64,000 bases of DNA, from contig JAODUO010000061.1 in the NCBI GenBank assembly GCA_025642075.2, forward strand, positions 74,501-138,500. Reading direction: 5' to 3'. Position numbers and translations under genes: made by a program. The notes beneath the pieces were generated by a model. It searched no databases. It saw only the letters and a program-made list of their open reading frames with translations, and was not told where the DNA came from. This DNA is from Ridgeia piscesae (taxonomy: Eukaryota; Annelida; Polychaeta; Sabellida; Siboglinidae). Positions 56,821 through 64,000 of the stretch are shown here, piece by piece (the first letter of the stretch is position 1; every line of letters begins with the position of its first letter).

Positions 56821-59800
56821 GTATGTATAGCATGACCATTTATAGACCTTCATTCCTGCTTGCAACTTTGCGAGTAGGTCAATCAGCTAGCTATCAAAGC
56901 AGTGTAACTATGTCTTTGGCTATGTGGCCATTCATGCAGTAAAGCTACTTCTTGTGGCAGTGGTATGGTAGGTAACATACACCTGAAACATGAATGCGCT
57001 TGTCTAAAGAGGCGTTTCCTTTGACGACAGGTAATTACTGTTTACGCCACTATTCTGAATACGACTCGACCACGTGGCGTATTGTTATAGCAATGTAGTA
57101 GTTCTAGTAGTTTCCAACGCCCGGCAACGTTCTATTAGCTAACCGGGCTGTGTTTATTTGGATAGCAATGGTCTCACGAGGTATCATTCAACTATTCAGC
57201 CTTATTCAGAACAGTGTCACCCAACCGACGTGTCTATGGCACAGAGAATGGTTACCGATCGAGACGGCACTGATATTACCGTCCGAGTCACGTGCCTTCA
57301 ATGTTGAGAGCCGGTTGTTTACACCAAATAGACCAAGCCTGCCTGGCATTGAATTCGGGGCGCCGACGTGTCAGGTGGATGTGCTAACCCACCTACTACA
57401 CTATAGCCTAAATAGGATGGTGCTGAAGCAATAAACTTAGCTGCGATAAGCGTCGACTAGGATTTAGGCCAACCGTTCAATGAGGAAGTCCTTTGTCTAG
57501 CAGTAGTGTATATCGATCTAAAGCACACTGCCAGAGGATTTAACAAACAAGATTTAAGCGGCAAAGCCCCACGATTGCTAATCTGAAGTCTGAGCTCTCC
57601 GTAGATCATATCTTGCTGGTATGCCTAAGTTGTAGCCTAGCATTGTCATTTGTTTGTTTGCTTGTTTACTCAATTTTCGCGACACAGTCTACACTCAACC
57701 CGAACCAGTAATCACTGACCCGATCTATTCGCGTGGTCCAACGACCGTTGTGTGATCTTTTCTGTTGTTTTCATCTCCTCCGTATGATTGTTTTATTGTT
57801 GGTCATCTGTCAGCTACACTCAGTACTATTATCTTTTATTTAGTCTATGTGAGTAAATTTAAGAAAATACGACAGTTGTTCTTTCAACATAGTCCAGTCA
57901 CGTATACAATAAATCATACGCTGTTTTTAAGTGTATGTGTGTGTGTGGGGAGCGTTGAGCATACCATCCCTAGACAATTGACATTGTTTGCGCTATGCAT
58001 TCGCCAGCGTGACGTGCTCCTAGATATGCTAAACATGCTTCCCTGTTGAATGTGCCAATCCCTAAATTGTGAACATCGCGACGATTTCAACAGTTGTGTC
58101 AGCATCCGACGATATCGGAATTATGCTGAAGGCTCAATGCAGTCTCAAAATCGGACAAGCTAAAGTGCCAGTTCAGTCCACCAAATATATATTCGGTTCC
58201 ACCGCCGATGGTGTTTTTGTGAACTTCAACGGCAGTGCCATTTCTCCCTAGACTACCCTCTCTGAAAGAGCCACTGTTAATCCTCTGTTGAAATAACACA
58301 GCCAGTGAGAACATGTTTGCGTTCGTATATATTGTCACATACTCAGAGGTCGAAAACTTACAAACAACTAATGCGTACTGGTGTAGAAAACAACCTAAGC
58401 GTTAAAACAAATAGAACAAAATCTGGTATGAACGCGCAAATTGTTGAGTTGTATTCCTTATTGGTAGCATTATACATTTAATGTTTGTTAACATTGAAAT
58501 AGTAAATTGTTTAAAGAAAATGCTATATATATTTAAATATATTTTAATGTCATTATCATCTCCTGTAACACATGTCAGACACTTTATTCTAGTCTTGTTT
58601 TTTGTTCAGGCCCTGGCTTTTCTGACCGAGGAAAGCCCTGATAACTACAAGCTCGACGCCCTCATTGCTCGCTCGCAATGCTTCCTGGAGTTGGGCGAGC
58701 CGAACAAGGCGCTCTTGGACGCCAACGAAACACTAGTGGACAATCCCAACTTCGTCAAGGTAAATGTTGGAAGTGGCATATATTTGGTTGATGTAAAAAG
58801 CAGTTGCGTTAACATTTTGATCAAAATGAACAACATCGTTTTTTGTTTGTTTGTTTGTTTGTTTGTTTGTTTATTTGTTTGTTTGTTTGTTTGTTTGTTT
58901 GTTTGTTTGTTTGTTTGTTTGTTTGTTTGTTTGCAGCCAGCTATATGTAATTTGATCTAACAAAGCGAATGACGAGATCTCTGATGGAGTTCCCGGAACA
59001 CCAGCCTATTTACGAAAATTCTGCATGCAGTTTTGTCAAGCGGTTTCCTTTACTGCGATATCTTCATGTGTTGTTGCGCTAAATTCTCTAAAAGATGATG
59101 ATAGAAACTGCTCCTAACTAAATACAGTAAACGATGTCTTACGTTTGCACCCATAAATACAGTGCGTGGGATTACTCTTATGTGGGTATAAATTGTGGAT
59201 TATTGCATAACATAAACATAAAAACAGTGATACGTTAACAACAACGACAATGGAACTATTCAGAATACTATAATATGTGTAATATTTACATTGGGAACGA
59301 AGATGTATTGCAAAGGGTGAAATTACCCAGAAAAAATCTTTGCAGCAACATAATTAAAACGACAATGCATAGAAAAGTCAACTATTAGTTGTTTGAGTAA
59401 TTAGCTTGCCAGACCAGACCAGACCAGACCAGACCAGTAAATAACAATATTTGCTTGCTAAAACACCTAAGCGAAAGCTGCATGGAAAGCCACAGCACTT
59501 AGCGTCGTAGCCAAACTGAATTCAGTTGCGTGACTTGTTCTCAGTCAGTTCAGCATAACCAAGAAGAAACCAGGACGTTGCTGTTTCTTCCAGGGCTTAC
59601 TGCAGAAAGCAGAGGCGTTCTACCAGCAAGCAAATTTTGAGATGGCGCTTATATTTTATCATCGAGGACACAATCTGCGACCGGAGATTCAGGCTTTCCG
59701 GATTGGTATTGAGAAAGCGCAGGAAGCAATTGACAACTGCATCGGAGGTGAGTTTACGTCTTTTGTTTTTGTGACCCGCTTGCTTCTTACGTAAACTCTT

Positions 59801-61454
59801 TAAAAGTCAGCTTTTTATATTCTGTTCAAAAGCCATGTCTTATTTGTTTGTAAATAAATATTTACTGGTTTTCTGGAACATATTAGGTTTTATTCCGCAC
59901 TCTAAAACACAAACTCTGGAATGGTGCCTTCCTTTTTTGACCATTCTATTCTTATTAAATCACATAATTATAATCCATAATAATTTGTTTTGCTCTACTC
60001 CGTTGTACAACGTATTTTATTTATTAATATCATCGAACTTCACAAGAACATTTCCCCATGAAGGATACATAAAGGTATTTTTGTTTTGATGTGACTTTTG
60101 AAACGAAGCATCCTATCCTCGTCAGCGTCTCGAGGTTCCAATGCATCTTCTTGTTCAGGGGATGTCATCTAGCTGCAACACGCGCGGCCTGTCACCATTC
60201 TCTTGTGGGCAGTGCGGCAGTAGGTGTCATCGAACTTGTTTCACAGGAGCACATCTCGGATCGGCCGATCTTCGTTTTGTCGTAGAGGTGTGCTTTCGTT
60301 CTGCGTGACCTGTTCCAAGTCTGAACAGAATGACCTGGCCGGCTCTGCTGCTATGGCAGCAGCTATCAGCATTGTTGTGATCAGAGCGCTGCGCTGTTAG
60401 TGCCATTTTTCTCTTCGATCTTTTCATCACTCTATAACACGCCTTTGTTGTTTAGTTCCAGTGTTCCGCCTTCATTTGCAAGCTTGCCTATTGCTCATTT
60501 CCCTGATCATGCAGTGTGCAGCGATCCACTGTAGTAATACTTATTTGTGCACGCGCACTCAGGTCTGACAGAGTAATGGCCAGTTAATGTATTTCCTTCT
60601 TTTGGGGTTCTGGGGGCATGAAGTACTGATAGGGCTGATGTAAAGATAACGTTGTTTCCGTATATTTTCCCAAGGTTGTCTGTATATAGTTGCGGTACAA
60701 TTGTATTTAGGGTTTTAGCTTCGGCTTTACAGTTGGTCGAGTATTTGCCTCATCCGTGCAAGCCAAGGCAGTTGTCATGCTTGATCCCCTACGAGAAGTG
60801 CTTGATATGGCTGAGTCGAACTCGTTTATTGACTGCGCTAATTGTGGATCTATTGAGTCTCCGTTCTGATGGCTTGCTAACTCTTGTATGTCTGGGATCG
60901 TCACTGAGCACTTTCAACCTGGCTGCTTGCCTTGGTATTTAAAATATGGTGTAATTATAAATAATTGAATACATATGAAGACGTGTAACGCCGTAGTCTC
61001 TTCTTCCACCGTTGTCTTCAGCTGCTGGTCAACAATAGTAGCATTGGCTACTTCTTCATAGAGCTTCTTTCTACTGACCACCGCACAAACAGTTAATCTG
61101 AACACAATTTTCACCAATCCAGCAAATCGCCGAGACTTTCTGTCACGTATGAAATCTCAAGACACCTCGCCGAAAATAATTTTCCGGTTACGGTGTTACG
61201 GGTATAACCGGTCAAAACTCGAACTTGAATAGATTTTATTTGCTTTTATGTTATATTCTGGCGGGTCACATGGATGAAATAACTGTGATTGTCATAACGT
61301 ACCGTCGCGTGGCTAGAATACGAGCAGAATTAAAACTATGATACCATGATTAATCCTATTATCAGGTAACACGTTTGCAAACCGTTTTGCAGAGACGGCG
61401 GCGGTGAAACTTGAAAACAAGGGTGATTTGTCGTTTTTCAATAGCGAGAAACCG
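56710..61454 (+). CDS. ODAD4: ODAD4 (TTC25) copy B, tandem paralog, first four exons
   Basis: Exons 56710-56820, 58610-58759, 59594-59747 and 61393-61454, all GT..AG, 159 codons in frame, with phases 0, 0, 1, 0 exactly as in copy A. Exons 3 and 4 have the same lengths as in A (154 and 62 bases). N-terminal TPRs are intact: MDDGSEEQPGSYEISKAEGE, then LIARSQCFLELGEPNKALLD, QKAEAFYQQANFEMALIFYH and VKLENKGDLSFFNSEKP. Exon 2 is six codons longer than in A (LTEESPDNYK replaces ELKTGDK). The last donor (gtatgt) leads into an intron that reaches the window end, so the rest lies beyond 64000. The exons seen have no stops or frame breaks, so B looks functional. Confidence 0.9.
58610..58759 (+). CDS. 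ODAD4: ODAD4 B exon 2: TPR
   Basis: Acceptor ttttgttcag, donor gtaaat, 50 codons, starting ALAFLTEESPDNYKLDALIA and ending ANETLVDNPNFVK. Confidence 0.93.
58841..58935. repeat. (TTTG)n microsatellite
   Basis: About 23 tttg units, one interrupted by ttta, 80 bases after the exon 2 donor of ODAD4 B. Confidence 0.97.
59409..59437. repeat. (CCAGA)n short tandem repeat
   Basis: About six ccaga units in the intron before ODAD4 B exon 3. Confidence 0.9.
59594..59747 (+). CDS. ODAD4: ODAD4 B exon 3: TPR
   Basis: Acceptor gtttcttccag, donor gtgagt. [20 protein letters not shown] and RGHNLRPEIQAFRIGIEKAQ; about three quarters identical to copy A. Confidence 0.95.
59748..61392 (+). other. ODAD4 B intron without supported gene
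   Basis: About 1.6 kb. Short ORFs at 60707-60904 and 60914-61117 (minus strand) and a faint zinc-finger-like C-x4-C word near 60510 are not enough to call a gene. Confidence 0.55.
61393..61454 (+). CDS. ODAD4: ODAD4 B exon 4: LENKGDL segment
   Basis: Acceptor cgttttgcag, donor gtatgt. Reads ETAAVKLENKGDLSFFNSEK; the human protein has VKLENKGDLSFL here. Confidence 0.93.
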
Positions 61455-62105
61455 GTATGTTGCTTTTCGTACGAGCCATTCACAGCATTTGCGATTCCTG
61501 TGTTGCTTATGATCACTTTGCTGTGGTGTCGAGCACGCGGGTCGTTGGCGAGAGCTAACTCATTGGTCGCCGTCAGCAGTGATTTGGAGCACGCCGATGC
61601 AGGAGAGACGTGGCGAGTATACAGCGCCAACCAGACGCCATTTTGTGCCCTACATGTCACATTCTAATCAATAGGAAAGGTCAGTGATAGTTTTAGTTCC
61701 ACCAATACTGCAAACAGACAGAGTTTGCCCGTTTCAAGGATAGTCCACGTACAATTTTATAGTAACATTGATTTAAGTGAGGAAGGAAATCCTGTAGTTA
61801 TGGCTAGTATATCAACATGCCGACTGCAGAAAATATTTTTGTGGCAAACAGCTTGTATTAATTCCATGTTTATGTGCACCTTGTCTAATTCCGCATCATG
61901 CATAGAATGTTATTTATAAAACCAGTTGACGAATAGATTAATGGTATATAAATAAACAATTTGTTTAATTTGCTGATTTACCCATTCTTTTTTGTGTAAA
62001 TTCAAGAATACTGTTAAACGTATCCTACATATTATTATTATTATTATTCTACCTATTATCCAATCTTATCCGCTGGTACGTAGTGAAATTACTCAAAAAT
62101 AGCTA

Positions 62106-62400
62106 TGGTACGTACGTACGTACGTACGTACGTACGTATGTATGTATGATGTATGTATGTATGTATGTATGTATGTATGTATGCTCGTGTATGTATATAT
62201 GTAGGTATGTATGTGCATGTGTATGTACATATGTTTGTATGTATGTATGCATGCATGTATGTATGTATATATGTATGTATGTGTGTGTATGTATACATGC
62301 ATGTTTGTGTGTATATGTATGACTGTATGTATGTATGTTTCTGTGTGTATATGACTGTATGTATGCATGGTTGTGTATATGTATATATGTATGTACACTC
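62106..62400. repeat. (GTAC)n/(GTAT)n microsatellite
   Basis: Perfect gtac units pass into long impure gtat/gtgt/gcat units. The gtac units are self-complementary. Confidence 0.95.
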
Positions 62401-63143
62401 TGCTAATATGTGACAGTTATGTAATATGTTGAAACGTGATTGCTTTACAATTTATGCAACGTCATGCTATGACGTACCACCATATAAATTAGTGCCTCAT
62501 ATTTGTATGCACACACGCATGCACGGTTAAATGCACGGATACATGCACGCATGCACACACGTGTAAGTAGATAAATTGCACACAATGAAAATGTGAATGA
62601 GCCATGCTTAAGATGATAATCAAATAACTCAGATAATTTCAAACAATATTTTTTACGATTATTATAATTTAAATATAATAATTGTTTTCCATTTGTTTAC
62701 CATCTTCGGTGAATATGGTTACATGTATTCATGTATACAATTTACAGTGTTCTTTCCTAAAGCTATGCTACTCACTTATCTTATTTGTTATGGTAACATC
62801 ATTGCCATCCAGGCTTATGATATTTCTCTCTGACAAAAATCTGTGACTCCTTTTTAGTTTCTTAACTTCAAGTATGGCAAGCCAAATACCTCTATTGCGC
62901 AGTATGTCCTCAACACTTGCATCTTAGCTCATATCACTGACAAAATAGGTGAACTAGACCACCATATTGTATTGCATAATGTAGTTGTTTCATAGTTGTT
63001 CTTTTTATCGTACCCAAAATTACATTTACTTGGTCATGCACTTTCGCCCGTCTTATAAAATTAAAGGTGGAGAAGCCCCAACATGTACGTCAGTTGTACT
63101 GATAAAGCTGTCAAAATTGATAAGACGTTAACAAAACTGACAT

Positions 63144-63148
<5 letters not shown>

Positions 63149-63191
<43 letters not shown>
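63149..63191. repeat. (AT)n microsatellite
   Basis: About 21 perfect AT units. Confidence 0.96.
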
Positions 63192-63193
<2 letters not shown>

Positions 63194-63459
63194 GATGAAA
63201 TCGCAATTTAAAGTTTACTAGCATGACGAGTATTGAGTAGTACATAGATGTATATTCTAGTTGAATGCTTCAAGATGGTAATAATACATATATAATATTG
63301 CTTCGCTCCTTCATCATTTCTTAAACTAATAATAATATATAATATAATAATAGTAATGATTATTATTATAACCAGTAATAATAACAATTACATATTTATA
63401 TATTTGCTACGTTTAACAATAACTACATTATACAAAATCACACTATAAGATTTAAACTT

Positions 63460-64000
63460 TAAAAAGCTACTTGTAGACTTATAATAATGTAACATGTGAC
63501 ATATTAAATTAGCAATTATCTAACACAATTAGTTGTAGACTTATAATTATGTAACCTATGACATATGTATTGTTGTAGACTTATAATTGTGTAACCTATG
63601 ACATATTTATTGTTGTAGACTTATAATAATGTAGCCTATGACATATTTATAATTGTAGACTTATAATAATGTGACCTATGACATATTTATAGTTGTAAAT
63701 TTACAATAATGTAACCTTTGACATATTTATTGTTGTAGACTTATAATAATGTAGCCTATGACATATTTATAGTTGTAGACTTATAATTATGTAATCTATG
63801 ACATATGTATAGTTGTAAACTTACAATAATGTAACGTATGACATAGTTGTGGTAATTTACAATAATGTAACCTATGGCATATTTATTGTTGTAGACTATT
63901 AATAATGTAACCTACGACATATTTATAGTTGTAGACTATTAATAATGTAACCTATGACATATTTATAGTTTAGACTTACAATAATGTAACCTATGACATA
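63460..64000. repeat. 40-base AT-rich minisatellite running out of the window
   Basis: About 13 units of the form ttgtagacttataataatgt followed by aacctatgacatatttatag, with scattered base changes and short indels. The array continues past base 64000. Confidence 0.92.

Larger units (their letters stand above)
61455..64000 (+). other. ODAD4 B intron reaching the window end
   Basis: No further ODAD4 exon recognised. Contains the microsatellites at 62106 and 63149 and the 40-base array at 63460. AT-rich in its last kilobase. Confidence 0.65.

Noticed and set aside
60500..60950. THAP-like zinc-finger remnant (MQCAAIHCSNT near 60510, GIVTEHFQPGCL near 60895)
   Set aside because: The two words lie 370 bases apart in broken frames, and the expected Cys before EHF is missing; too weak to call.

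Overview
The window is nuclear DNA of an animal. Coding sequence is split into short exons with GT..AG junctions, introns are full of tandem and simple repeats, there are decayed non-LTR retrotransposons, and two gene families are recognisable: the neuronal/actin scaffold neurabin and the motile-cilium protein ODAD4 (TTC25). Repeat content and protein divergence suggest an aquatic invertebrate, perhaps a lophotrochozoan, but the sequence does not fix the taxon.

Layout. (1) 1-25128, plus strand: the 3' part of a neurabin (PPP1R9A-type) gene, 19 exons encoding the PP1-docking site, PDZ domain, proline-rich linker, coiled coil, a disordered region with a repeated GGITLVS motif, and a C-terminal SAM domain. 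The 5' exons lie upstream. Several introns carry minisatellites, some of which duplicate the neighbouring splice site. Seven same-orientation copies of a short dispersed repeat also lie in its introns. (2) 25129-29118: intergenic, with the neurabin 3' UTR and a strong X-box-like site. (3) 31776-29119, minus strand: a three-exon gene for a 117-residue acidic protein that I do not recognise, made only of exons too short to stand out as long ORFs. (4) 32101-52528, plus strand: ODAD4 copy A, read divergently from gene 3 across a 325-base shared promoter. It has a second possible first exon (38443) deep in its first intron, a dead reverse-transcriptase fragment in an intron, a very large disordered acidic exon, and several possible 3' ends. 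(5) 52529-56709: intergenic, with a second retrotransposon tail and an orphan exon-like ORF. (6) 56710 onward, plus strand: ODAD4 copy B, a tandem paralog with the same intron phases; four exons are visible and the gene leaves the window.

How it fits together. ODAD4 belongs to the outer dynein arm docking complex of motile cilia. All three ODAD4-type first exons have an X-box-like (RFX-type) site 106-118 bases before the ATG and a TATA-like element about 40 bases before it. The divergent 117-residue gene shares one of these promoters, so a ciliary role for it is a reasonable guess. Neurabin is functionally unrelated and tail-to-tail with the small gene. The most interesting points are the unlisted divergent gene, the shared promoter architecture, the alternative ODAD4 N-terminus, and the intronic arrays that copy splice donors or acceptors of neurabin.
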